This document shows, in pieces, positions 16,069-23,229 of a stretch of DNA of 33,749 bases; position 1 is the stretch's first letter, and every line of letters begins with the position of its first letter. Origin of the DNA: JAVBLG01 sp031553655 (lineage in GTDB: Bacteria; Desulfobacterota; Desulfovibrionia; Desulfovibrionales; Desulfovibrionaceae); the NCBI GenBank assembly GCA_031553655.1, contig JAVBLG010000113.1, positions 1 to 33,749 on the forward strand, in the 5' to 3' direction. Both the position numbers and the translations under genes were made by a program. Below the pieces are notes generated by a model. It saw nothing but the letters and a program-made list of their open reading frames with translations. It searched no databases and was not told the DNA's origin.

Positions 16069-16097
16069 TTGAAGGCATAGGTTAGGTTTATTATATG
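16069..16097 (+). promoter_or_regulatory. Possible sigma-70 promoter for the TPR/OB-fold gene
   Basis: TTGAAG (16069-16074) and TATATG (16092-16097) are separated by 17 bp in the AT-rich divergent intergenic region. The predicted start of transcription would lie about 110 bp before the ATG at 16214. Boxes are imperfect, so this is a weak call. Confidence 0.35.
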
Positions 16098-16213
16098 TAT
16101 TTAAATTTGCATATTGTAATAAAAACATAAAAACTCTTGTGGCAAGGTTTATCAATAATCTGAGCTTCATAAAACAGGCTTTTTGCAAAATACCCAAAAG
16201 GATTGCCGCTGTC

Positions 16214-16984
16214 ATGCGTTATATGGCCACCATCATAATATTTTTGTTACTTTTCTGCAGCGATGCTCTGGCCGCGCCATCGCTCAGGGACATTTCCAAC
16301 CGCTTTACGCCGCTATTCAACCGGGGCCAATATGACAAAATCATATCAGAAGCCGGTTCCATGCTGGAAATGCTCGGCCTTGACGATATTGATGCGCGCA
16401 TGGGTTGTTATCTTTTTCTGGCCGACGCCTGGTTTGCCACGGGCGACAAGGAAAAGGCGCGCAAATATTTGGCCATGGCCGTAGAAACCAACCCGGCGCA
16501 CATGGCCCCATACTTTATGGAAGCGCGCCTGAAAACCATGGAAGGGCACGCCGAAGAAGCATATAGCCAATGCCGGGAAAATTCCCTGAAGCTCGATCCG
16601 GCCCAAGGCCGCGCTCTGGTGCGCGACTGCCTGGAAATGATGCTGAAATCGCGCACAGTGGAAGCCTATAAACTGTGGCAGGATTTCAAGGACGATGAAA
16701 ATGCGGCAACCAGCACTTATGGCGGCTCACTAATCGCCGTACGCGGCAAGGTAACTAATGTGACCCAAAATGTGGACGGCAATCTGGCAGTTACCCTCAG
16801 CGTGGGCGCGGACAAGGACGGAGCCATCAAATGCGGTTTTCCGGGGGCAAGCGCGGAAAACCCCAATTTGGTCAAAGGTAGAATTTTGCTCATTTCCGGA
16901 CTCTGCCGAGGTATGGTAGAACAAAAATACGTGCTTATGAGCGGGTGTGCGGTTATTGGCGGGGGACCCGCCAGGTTACATTAG
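16214..16984 (+). CDS. Exported TPR protein with C-terminal OB-fold (tRNA_anti-like)
   Basis: A 256-residue secreted protein. The ATG at 16214 gives a classic signal peptide (MRYMATIIIFLLLFCSDALAA, cleavage after ALA) and has AAGGA 11 bases upstream; an earlier GTG at 16139 would bury that signal behind 25 extra residues. Residues about 28-150 form TPR-like helix pairs (ARMGCYLFLADAWFATGDKEKARKYL, MAPYFMEARLKTMEGHAEEAY in pieces). The C-terminal 85 residues (about 170-250) fit the OB-fold tRNA_anti-like pattern: IAVRGKVTNV, LAVTLSVG, AIKCGF, LVKGRILLISGLCRG, YVLMSGCAV. The pair suggests a periplasmic binding scaffold; the ligand is unknown. Confidence 0.78.
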   Translation: MRYMATIIIFLLLFCSDALAAPSLRDISNRFTPLFNRGQYDKIISEAGSMLEMLGLDDIDARMGCYLFLADAWFATGDKEKARKYLAMAVETNPAHMAPYFMEARLKTMEGHAEEAYSQCRENSLKLDPAQGRALVRDCLEMMLKSRTVEAYKLWQDFKDDENAATSTYGGSLIAVRGKVTNVTQNVDGNLAVTLSVGADKDGAIKCGFPGASAENPNLVKGRILLISGLCRGMVEQKYVLMSGCAVIGGGPARLH

Positions 16985-16994
16985 AGCCCGCCCC

Positions 16995-17050
16995 CCATAA
17001 AAAAGACCGGCGCGTTGCAACCTTGAGGTCGCAACGCACCGGTTTTATAT
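16995..17050. terminator. Bidirectional terminator between convergent genes
   Basis: ACCGGCGCGTTGC (17006-17018) pairs with GCAACGCACCGGT (17031-17043) with one mismatch. A TTTTATATTT run follows on the plus strand, and six T follow on the minus strand. It serves both the TPR/OB-fold gene and the GH57 operon. Confidence 0.88.
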
Positions 17051-17054
17051 TTGG

Positions 17055-17104
17055 TAGGTTACCCACTCAGAACATTTCGTTCACTTCATTCACAAAATGC
17101 TCTA
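17055..17104 (-). repeat. Family B element, partial copy B2 (first hairpin)
   Basis: On the minus strand this reads TTAGAGCATTTTGTGAATGA and continues to TTCTGAG, matching the first hairpin of B1 and B4. The stem is GAGCATTT (17102-17095) with AAATGTTC (17077-17070). The G-to-A change in the left arm is matched by a C-to-T change in the right arm relative to B4. The TAG at its start is the stop codon of the GH57 gene, and a terminator lies directly downstream. Confidence 0.8.
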
Positions 17105-18538
17105 AAGGGCGCTCTTGGAAACCCTCTTCACTGGTGCTTTAGCAGTTTTACCCACGCCGGCCTTGGCTGCGGGTTTTGCATCTCCGTCCTTGTCTGCCGC
17201 GTCGCCCCTGGCGCTTCCGCGCGCGACCGCACCGATCTTGGCCCTTGTTTCCACCTTGGCAGGCTCTGCTTTGTCTGTACTTTTGGCTGCCGTGTCGGCT
17301 TTAGCGCTTCCGCGCGTGCCGCCTGAGGTTACAGACTTGGCCGCCTTGGACGCCAGAGCGTCATTGACGTGCAATTCCAGATCCGCAAGTACATTCATGA
17401 ACACTATATAAGCGTCATACGGGCTGCCGTAGGGGTTGAACTCGCGATGATCCGAACCGTCGGCAAACCATCTTGTATTCATATAATTAAAATTATCGGC
17501 AGTTTGCAGACGCCTCCAAGCCAGCAGCAGCTCGGAATCTTTTATGTCCTTCACTCTGGATTCCAGAGCATAAAGAGCCTCAAGCGCGTCCTGCTGCATA
17601 TCGTTGCCGGTCCAGGAACTGAGATCGCTTTGCGTCAGCGACCAGGACATGAACTGCGGCATGTCGATTTTAGCCACAGGCTGGTACTGGGCTACCACTT
17701 CCGACGGAGTTTTGAAGTCAAAATCGTCATGACGCATAATCATTTCCGGCAACGCTTCCATGAAGTAAAAAACTCCGGAATTTGCGTCATTAAAACCACC
17801 AAGGGCGTGATAGTCCATAAACATGTTGATAACTTCGCCCTGACCATTAGTCGAGTGACACCAAGCGGCATATTTTTCCGCAGTAAGGGGCCATTCGTCC
17901 CAATTTTGATTAGAGAAACGCAGGGCCACATCGTCCGACAATGTGGCATTGCGCATCAACAGCTTAATTTTCAGGCAATTGACCGGCTGATACACAAAAT
18001 TGGGGCTGCGCCAGCCAAGGGCCTGATCCGCACCCTCGGCTAAAATGGACTTGAAGCCCAGTTCTTCAACTTGAGCAGCCAGATCGTTATTATAAATCAG
18101 CTCGGTATTGCGCAGGCATTGCGGCGCTTTGCCAAAAAGTTCCTTGATGCGCTTGCTGTGCATCTTGACCTGTTCCGTAAACTCTTCCTGGGAGTACAGG
18201 CAACACAGAGAGCCGGAATAGGTGCCGCCCATAAATTCCACACAACCGGTTTTGGCCAAAGCCTTGAAGCTGGCTATAACCTCTGGGGCATACTGCTCGA
18301 ATTGATCCAAAGCTGTGCCGGAAATGGAATAAGAAAGACGAAATTTGCCCTCGTGCCGGTCAATCAGCTTGAGCATGACGTCGTTGGCCGGAAGATAGCA
18401 CTTACGAGCCATCTTGAGCAAAATGTCGCAGTTGATGTCGTCATCGTCGTAAGTGGAGTTTTGGCCGAGATCAAATATTGTATACCGGCGCAGTCTGTAG
18501 GGCTGATGGATGACGAAATTCATGCATATTGACGGCAT
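17102..18538 (-). CDS. GH57 family alpha-amylase-like glycoside hydrolase with basic tail
   Basis: A 478-residue cytoplasmic enzyme of glycoside hydrolase family 57, acting on alpha-glucans. The likely nucleophile is E146 (CLRNTELIYNN) and the acid/base candidate D242 (MFMDYHALGG); IHQPYRLR at the N-terminus is the first conserved region. The catalytic part ends near 392. Residues 393-478 form a low-complexity tail rich in Ala, Lys and Arg with repeated blocks (TRGSAKADTAAK, ARGSARGDAADK), like histone H1-type tails. The ATG at 18538 has AGGAGGG seven bases upstream and starts one base after the glycosyltransferase stop; the longer upstream start would overlap that gene. Last gene of the glucan operon. 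Confidence 0.92.
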   Translation of the reverse strand: MPSICMNFVIHQPYRLRRYTIFDLGQNSTYDDDDINCDILLKMARKCYLPANDVMLKLIDRHEGKFRLSYSISGTALDQFEQYAPEVIASFKALAKTGCVEFMGGTYSGSLCCLYSQEEFTEQVKMHSKRIKELFGKAPQCLRNTELIYNNDLAAQVEELGFKSILAEGADQALGWRSPNFVYQPVNCLKIKLLMRNATLSDDVALRFSNQNWDEWPLTAEKYAAWCHSTNGQGEVINMFMDYHALGGFNDANSGVFYFMEALPEMIMRHDDFDFKTPSEVVAQYQPVAKIDMPQFMSWSLTQSDLSSWTGNDMQQDALEALYALESRVKDIKDSELLLAWRRLQTADNFNYMNTRWFADGSDHREFNPYGSPYDAYIVFMNVLADLELHVNDALASKAAKSVTSGGTRGSAKADTAAKSTDKAEPAKVETRAKIGAVARGSARGDAADKDGDAKPAAKAGVGKTAKAPVKRVSKSAL

Positions 18539-18539
18539 A

Positions 18540-19883
18540 TCAATGCCCTCCTGAGCACAGCTCATGATAGATACGGTTCAAGTGGTCAGCCGCGTTGCCC
18601 CATCTGATGGATTTCAATTCCTCGCGGCAATTCTTGACCAGCTCTCTGGCCAAGCAAGGATAGCGAAGCACGGCGCAAATTTTATCAGCCATGGCCTTGG
18701 TGTCCCAGAAGTCCACCTTGAGAGCGTGGTTCAGCACTTCCGACACCCCGGATTGTTTGGAAAGCAGCACGGGAACATCATAAAGCATGGCTTCCAACGG
18801 GGTAATGCCAAAAGGTTCTGAAACACTCGGCATGACATATAAATCGCTCAAGGCGAAAATGCGGTCCACCTGTGCTCCACGCAAAAACCCGGTGAAGTGA
18901 AAACGGTTACCTATACGCAATTGACCGGCTCGGCGGATAATGCCAGGCAGCATGTCGCCGCTTCCAGCCATGAAAAAGCGCACATTATCCACATGATCCA
19001 AAACCATCCGCGCGGCCTCAATGAAATATTCCGGCCCTTTCTGAAAAGTTACCCGCCCGAGGAACAGTATCCTTTTTTCATGCTGCAACCGTTCCGGCAC
19101 CTTGTATTGATGCTGCACGTCTTGTCTGGCCACGGCATTGTGGACAACTTCTATCTTTTCCGGCGGCACGCCATAACGCTCTACCACAAGATTTTTGGTA
19201 AGATGGCTCACTGCCACCACCTTGTCGGCGGCATGCAGGCCGGAACGTTCAATTCGAGCCACGCTTTCGTTAACGGTAAGCCCGCTGCGGTCGTATTCCG
19301 TGGCGTGGATGTGCACCACAAGCGGCTTGCCGGTGAGTTTTTTGGCCATTATGCCCGCGGGATAGGTCATCCAGTCGTGGGCGTGGATCACTTCAAAATC
19401 ATGACGCATGGCTATGGCTGAGGCCGCCAGGGAATAGCGATGCACATCGCCCATCAAATCGGGGCCATAGCCGCCGTTGAGATTGATTGTGGCGTTTTCG
19501 CTGCTCACGGTTACGGAGCCGCCTTCCTGACTCACCCCGTTCAGGGTGCTCCATTCCAGGGTTCTGGAATAGCTTTCCGGGGTGGCGTAAGGGTAAAGCA
19601 GTGATTCCACCGGCTCGATCAGCATGTTGCTCTGCCATTCTTCCCTGGTGACTCCCTCCATGCGAAAGAACATTTCTCTGCTGACGTTGGTACCCGACGC
19701 CGAAACAAGATCAAGATGGGCACAGGCCGCAGCGCTTCCGGGGCTGTCCAGTGAAGCTTTGGGCATTACAAAAATAACCTGAGTATCCCGCTCGGCCAAA
19801 GCTTTGGTCATCCCATAGCAGGCGGTGCCGAGGCCTCCGCTGATATGTGGGGGAAACTCCCATCCAAACATCAATACGCGCAT
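18540..19883 (-). CDS. Glycogen-synthase-like glycosyltransferase, GT4 family
   Basis: A 447-residue GT-B glycosyltransferase. The N-terminus MRVLMFGWEFPPHISGGLGT carries the acceptor-side GGLG loop typical of glycogen/starch synthases and related GT4 enzymes. HAHDWMTYPAG (about 168-178), VFQKG-like ILFLGRVTFQKGPEY, and the EX7E nucleotide-sugar motif in SEPFGITPLEAML (about 354-362) follow. GGAGG precedes the ATG and overlaps the end of the debranching-enzyme gene, 3 bp away. It probably elongates an alpha-glucan from an NDP-glucose donor; trehalose- or maltose-forming relatives cannot be excluded. Confidence 0.9.
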   Translation of the reverse strand: MRVLMFGWEFPPHISGGLGTACYGMTKALAERDTQVIFVMPKASLDSPGSAAACAHLDLVSASGTNVSREMFFRMEGVTREEWQSNMLIEPVESLLYPYATPESYSRTLEWSTLNGVSQEGGSVTVSSENATINLNGGYGPDLMGDVHRYSLAASAIAMRHDFEVIHAHDWMTYPAGIMAKKLTGKPLVVHIHATEYDRSGLTVNESVARIERSGLHAADKVVAVSHLTKNLVVERYGVPPEKIEVVHNAVARQDVQHQYKVPERLQHEKRILFLGRVTFQKGPEYFIEAARMVLDHVDNVRFFMAGSGDMLPGIIRRAGQLRIGNRFHFTGFLRGAQVDRIFALSDLYVMPSVSEPFGITPLEAMLYDVPVLLSKQSGVSEVLNHALKVDFWDTKAMADKICAVLRYPCLARELVKNCREELKSIRWGNAADHLNRIYHELCSGGH

Positions 19884-19886
19884 TTT

Positions 19887-21902
19887 CTAGACCCCTCCGG
19901 GACGAAGCCCTTCTTCCCATTCCGCATAGACAGTTGGAGCCGCAAGTTGCAGAAGACGCAAAAGTCTCAGGCATTCGGAAATGCTCCAGGCCTGGGCAAT
20001 GCACCCACCAGGTTTGTGCGGAGGAGAACCGTCAAAAACTTCTGAAACGCAACCGAGACCGGCATCGCGCAAGTGTTCACTAAACAAAGGACGCACCGTG
20101 GCCAGAAGACTTCTGGCGGCCTCGTCGGTGTCCCAAGCTACCCGCAACAATGCCTCGGTATAATGACCTAGCAGCCACGGCCACACCGTGCCCTGATGGT
20201 AAGCGGCGTCGCGTTTTGCCGGCGGGCCCTCGTAAGAAGGCTCATATCCCTGGCTGCCGGGTGACAGTGTACGCAGCCCATAGGGAGTTAGTAAATTATT
20301 ACGTACGCATTCCACTACGAAAGGCTGATAATCCTCTTCCAGCACCGGATAGGGCAGCGAAACGGCAAATATCTGATTGGGCCGTATGCTTGTGTCCAGA
20401 TGCCCGTCGCGCCATACGTCGCCAAGATAACCGCCACCCCGGCTTACCCAGAAGCGTCGTCGGAAATTGGAGCGCAAATCACGCAGCAGATTGGTAAAAT
20501 TGTACCGGCGATCCTCAAAGCGTGAGGCCAGATGATCGGCAAAGGCCAGAGCATTGTACCACAGGGCGTTGATTTCCACCGGGCAGCCGTGCCTGGGAGT
20601 TACGGGAATGCCGTTGACCTGAGCGTCCATCCAGGTGAGCTGGGTTTGGGCGTTGCCAGCATGGAGCAGCCCTTCGCCATCCATATAAATGCCTGGGTTG
20701 ACCCCATTTTTGTAGGAGTCGATTATTTCCTTAATCGCGCGCCAAGCGTGATCATAAACCCATTCAATATGATCAGGCAGGTGATGCAAAAGCTTCTGTA
20801 CCGCCCACACATACCACAGTGAGGCGTCAACCGAATTGTAAGCGTGCGCGTCGCCGGCATTGGCAAAACAATTGGGCACAAGGCCGTTGTTTATAGTTTT
20901 GCCAATGGATTCCAACACCCTGGTGCCCTTGGAAAGCCGCCCGGCGCAGAAAGTGAGCCCCGGCAAAGCAATAAGCGCGTCACGTCCCCAGGCGTCGAAC
21001 CAATGGTAACCGGCTATAACCGAATGCTCGCCTTCGGGCGTGGAGACCAGAAAGCGTGACCCCTGGCGCACAAAGTGCGAAAGAATTTGCCCCGACACCG
21101 CACAAAGAGTTTTACGTCTGGCGGTCTCGTCAGCCCACAGCTCTTCCAGCGGCTCATCAATGTGCTGAGTGGAAGCCGCCATAAGAATGGGCTCGCCGGG
21201 GGTCATAGCAATATCAAAAACGCCGGGCATGAACAGGTCTTCAAGATGCGGGAAGCCCCTTTCCTCTTCGATCAGATAATCGACATTACGATACCAGTCC
21301 GGACCCGGGAAAAATTCGAAATTTCCCTGCACCTGCATGAAAAGAGGCGGCATGCTGTTATAGGGCTGAATTTTGAAACCGCCTGGCGAAGGATGAACGC
21401 GCACCTGCAAATCCGGATTTTCGTGCGTAAGCTCATGAAAGCTGCGATAGGCCAACAGCGGCTTTATGCGCAACGTAAGGGGTGGATGTTCCCCGTTGCA
21501 GCTTACGGTATAACGGAACAGCAGCATGGTGCGCCCCCGCACCAGAGCCAGCTCGCGCTCAACTGACAAATCGCCAACTTTATAGCGGAAATGAGGCCAC
21601 TCGCCGGTTTCCATTGAAACCAGATTTTCATGCCCGCGCGGAAAGTACACGCCGGGATGCTTTCGCGAGGAGAAAAAGAATTCCTTGCCCCCGGCCAGAA
21701 CCGATTCCTCGGTGGTGGACAAAAGCACATGCCGTCCAGGAGGGGAAGACAGCCCGGCCACAAGCAGACCATGATATTTGCGGGTATTGCAATATAGGAT
21801 GGTGCTGGAAGAATAGTCGCCTCTGCCATTGGTCAGAAGCCATTCCTTGCGCAGGGCCTTGCGAATATTCTGGCATTCGGCCTTGTCGAAACAGAACTTC
21901 AT
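19887..21902 (-). CDS. Glycogen debranching enzyme, GDE type (amylo-alpha-1,6-glucosidase)
   Basis: A 671-residue cytoplasmic enzyme of the bacterial/archaeal glycogen debranching family (GH133 type). The N-terminal GDE_N_bis domain (1-290) begins with EWLLTNGRGDYSSSTI and NTRKYHGLLVA. The C-terminal (alpha/alpha)6 GDE_C domain (about 300-650) has HWFDAWGRDALIALPGL, NSVDASLWYVWAV, the PNQIFAVSLP region and YHQGTVWPWLLGHY, all expected for active members. AAGGA precedes the ATG. It is the first gene of a three-gene operon; the upstream 360 bp is non-coding and should hold the promoter. Confidence 0.94.
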   Translation of the reverse strand: MKFCFDKAECQNIRKALRKEWLLTNGRGDYSSSTILYCNTRKYHGLLVAGLSSPPGRHVLLSTTEESVLAGGKEFFFSSRKHPGVYFPRGHENLVSMETGEWPHFRYKVGDLSVERELALVRGRTMLLFRYTVSCNGEHPPLTLRIKPLLAYRSFHELTHENPDLQVRVHPSPGGFKIQPYNSMPPLFMQVQGNFEFFPGPDWYRNVDYLIEEERGFPHLEDLFMPGVFDIAMTPGEPILMAASTQHIDEPLEELWADETARRKTLCAVSGQILSHFVRQGSRFLVSTPEGEHSVIAGYHWFDAWGRDALIALPGLTFCAGRLSKGTRVLESIGKTINNGLVPNCFANAGDAHAYNSVDASLWYVWAVQKLLHHLPDHIEWVYDHAWRAIKEIIDSYKNGVNPGIYMDGEGLLHAGNAQTQLTWMDAQVNGIPVTPRHGCPVEINALWYNALAFADHLASRFEDRRYNFTNLLRDLRSNFRRRFWVSRGGGYLGDVWRDGHLDTSIRPNQIFAVSLPYPVLEEDYQPFVVECVRNNLLTPYGLRTLSPGSQGYEPSYEGPPAKRDAAYHQGTVWPWLLGHYTEALLRVAWDTDEAARSLLATVRPLFSEHLRDAGLGCVSEVFDGSPPHKPGGCIAQAWSISECLRLLRLLQLAAPTVYAEWEEGLRPGGV

Positions 21903-21929
21903 ATTCTAGTCCTTAATGTGCGAATATAT

Positions 21930-21950
21930 TGACATTGTCTGTATTTGTCA
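21930..21950. promoter_or_regulatory. Possible operator dyad upstream of the glucan operon
   Basis: TGACA (21930-21934) and TGTCA (21946-21950) form a spaced inverted pair with an 11-nt spacer, 28-48 bp before the debranching-enzyme ATG. Only ten bases are constrained, so chance occurrence is possible. Confidence 0.25.
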
Positions 21951-22173
21951 TTTGAAATAAAACACTGCCGAAGCGCGGTTCCGCTGTTCCCGTCGCTTTC
22001 ATTTATATATGTTACAGTATCACCAATTATCTTGTCGAGTATTAATAGCGCGTATGCCAAAATTTTTTCTAATTTATCCCCGGCAGACCATGGTTTACTA
22101 CTATTAAACGGATAAAATCAATATTGACTGAAACTCTGTGCCACATAAAGATCTTAAACATATTTTTCGTGAC

Positions 22174-22229
22174 TTTCTCTAGAGTATAAAAAAATTTCTA
22201 GCCAAAATTATTTAGATATGCTAGAGAAA
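22174..22229. promoter_or_regulatory. Spaced dyad in the outer-membrane protein upstream region
   Basis: TTTCTCTAG (22174-22182) is the exact reverse complement of CTAGAGAAA (22221-22229); a third TTTCTA half lies at 22195-22200. The dyad is 36-92 bp before the ATG of the barrel gene, in an AT-rich stretch. A TTGACT at 22124 could be a -35 box, but its -10 partner is poor. The rest of 21951-22170 shows no gene. Confidence 0.4.
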
Positions 22230-22265
22230 TTGTAAAGTTTGGAATTAAGGAAGGAGAACACGCTT

Positions 22266-22928
22266 ATGAAAACTAAACTTGCCATATGCCTGATGCTCGG
22301 AACTCTGCTGGCCCTGCCGAGTTTGGCCAATGCGGAGAGAAACGGGTATTATGTATCCGTCAAGTTTCTGGATTCGCTGCAAAATACCGGAGCCGTAGGG
22401 GGCGACGACGGTCTTTCAAGCAAAACACTCAACAGCGTGGGCGTAGCTGCCGCTGTTGGCTTGCACCTGCGCGATCTTCTCGACTCCCCGGTTCCGTTAC
22501 GCCTTGAATTCGAATATGCCAACCGCACCAAAATCCATGATTCATGGAAGGGCAGCCTCTCTGGCGGAAGAGGTTTCGACGGAACCTGGCAGGTGCAGAC
22601 TTTCCAGATCAACGGCTATTATGACATCGAAGTCGGTGGCCCTCTGGTTCCTTACGTGGGCGCGGGCATCGGCCTGAGTTCCATTTACGGCGAATTGACC
22701 TCCACCAGCGTGTACACCGGCTACAGACACAGCTCTTCAGACATCAGCTGCAGTCTGGCCTGGAACGTAGGCGCGGGCGTGGCCTATGAACTAAATCCCA
22801 ATGTCGCTCTTGACGTGGGCTACCGTTTCGCCGGTTTCGGCAGCAGTACTGTGCGCCATAACAGCTCCGATATCAACAATTATTTGACCGCCAACGAATT
22901 TTCGGCCGGTTTGAGGTTTTCGTTCTAG
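22266..22928 (+). CDS. Small outer-membrane beta-barrel protein
   Basis: A 220-residue protein with a signal peptide (MKTKLAICLMLGTLLALPSLANA, cleavage before ERNGYY) and alternating hydrophobic beta strands with Gly- and Tyr-rich turns, ending in phenylalanine (RFSF) as recognised by the BAM complex. The eight-strand OmpA/Opa-like barrel pattern is visible: YYVSVKFLD, VPLRLEFEYANR, FQINGYYDIE, VPYVGAGIGLSSIYG, LAWNVGAGVAYELN, VALDVGYRFAGFG. The ATG at 22266 has AAGGAG about nine bases upstream; a TTG nine codons earlier would spoil the signal peptide. It stands alone between two non-coding stretches. A surface or porin role is inferred. Confidence 0.87.
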   Translation: MKTKLAICLMLGTLLALPSLANAERNGYYVSVKFLDSLQNTGAVGGDDGLSSKTLNSVGVAAAVGLHLRDLLDSPVPLRLEFEYANRTKIHDSWKGSLSGGRGFDGTWQVQTFQINGYYDIEVGGPLVPYVGAGIGLSSIYGELTSTSVYTGYRHSSSDISCSLAWNVGAGVAYELNPNVALDVGYRFAGFGSSTVRHNSSDINNYLTANEFSAGLRFSF

Positions 22929-22962
22929 AGTATTTTCGAATAACACAACTCAAATACACTAG
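22925..22962. other. Hairpin at the barrel gene stop codon
   Basis: CTAGAGTATTT (22925-22935) pairs with AAATACACTAG (22952-22962) with one mismatch and a 16-nt loop, followed by AAAAAATT. The stem includes the TAG stop. Its first ten bases (TCTAGAGTAT) also occur upstream of the gene at 22178-22187. Confidence 0.5.
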
Positions 22963-23007
22963 AAAAAATTACGATCACCGAAACTCACCGGTTTGATAGG
23001 GGGGGCA

Positions 23008-23047
23008 GGGGGGCGAAGGAAAAATCTTCGTCCCCCTCGACTTTTCT
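23008..23047 (+). terminator. Terminator after the barrel gene
   Basis: A GGGGG-C-GAAG arm (23009-23018) pairs with CTTCG-T-CCCCC (23026-23036) around a short A-rich loop, followed by CGACTTTTCTTT. It reads as an intrinsic terminator on the plus strand. Bases 22929-23216 otherwise hold only this, the stop-codon hairpin and element B3. Confidence 0.65.
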
Positions 23048-23100
23048 TTATACTACTGTGTGCCACAAGCCATTTTGCCTGTCGGCCTTGAGGCTGGTTG

Positions 23101-23229
23101 GCCGAGCCGCCCCTAGCGGCGGCTCGGCATATAAACTTTTATACATCACGAGCGCTGACGCTCTCGGGCTGCCCTGTCAAAGCACGGGCAGCGGCATGAA
23201 AGGCTTCGGCTACGCCTCATCCTTTCATG
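23101..23229 (-). repeat. Family B multi-hairpin element, copy B3 (diverged)
   Basis: On the minus strand: H1 CATGAAAGG/CCTTTCATG (23229-23221/23203-23195), H2 GCTGCCC/GGGCAGC (23192-23186/23174-23168) whose loop GTGCTTTGACA parallels GTGCGTTGTCA of B4, H3 with six of seven pairs (23166-23160/23055 side at 23149-23155), an AT-rich H4 near 23130-23145 and a perfect 11-bp H5 (23128-23118/23111-23101). Stem sequences differ from the other copies but order and spacing agree. The last codons and stop of the chemoreceptor lie within H1. Confidence 0.75.

Noticed and set aside
16139..16213. GTG start at 16139 for the TPR/OB-fold protein
   Set aside because: It would place 25 residues before a clear signal peptide; the ATG at 16214 has a better ribosome site.
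22980..23020. G-run region as a G-quadruplex
   Set aside because: Only two long G-runs are close together; the stretch is better explained as one arm of the terminator.
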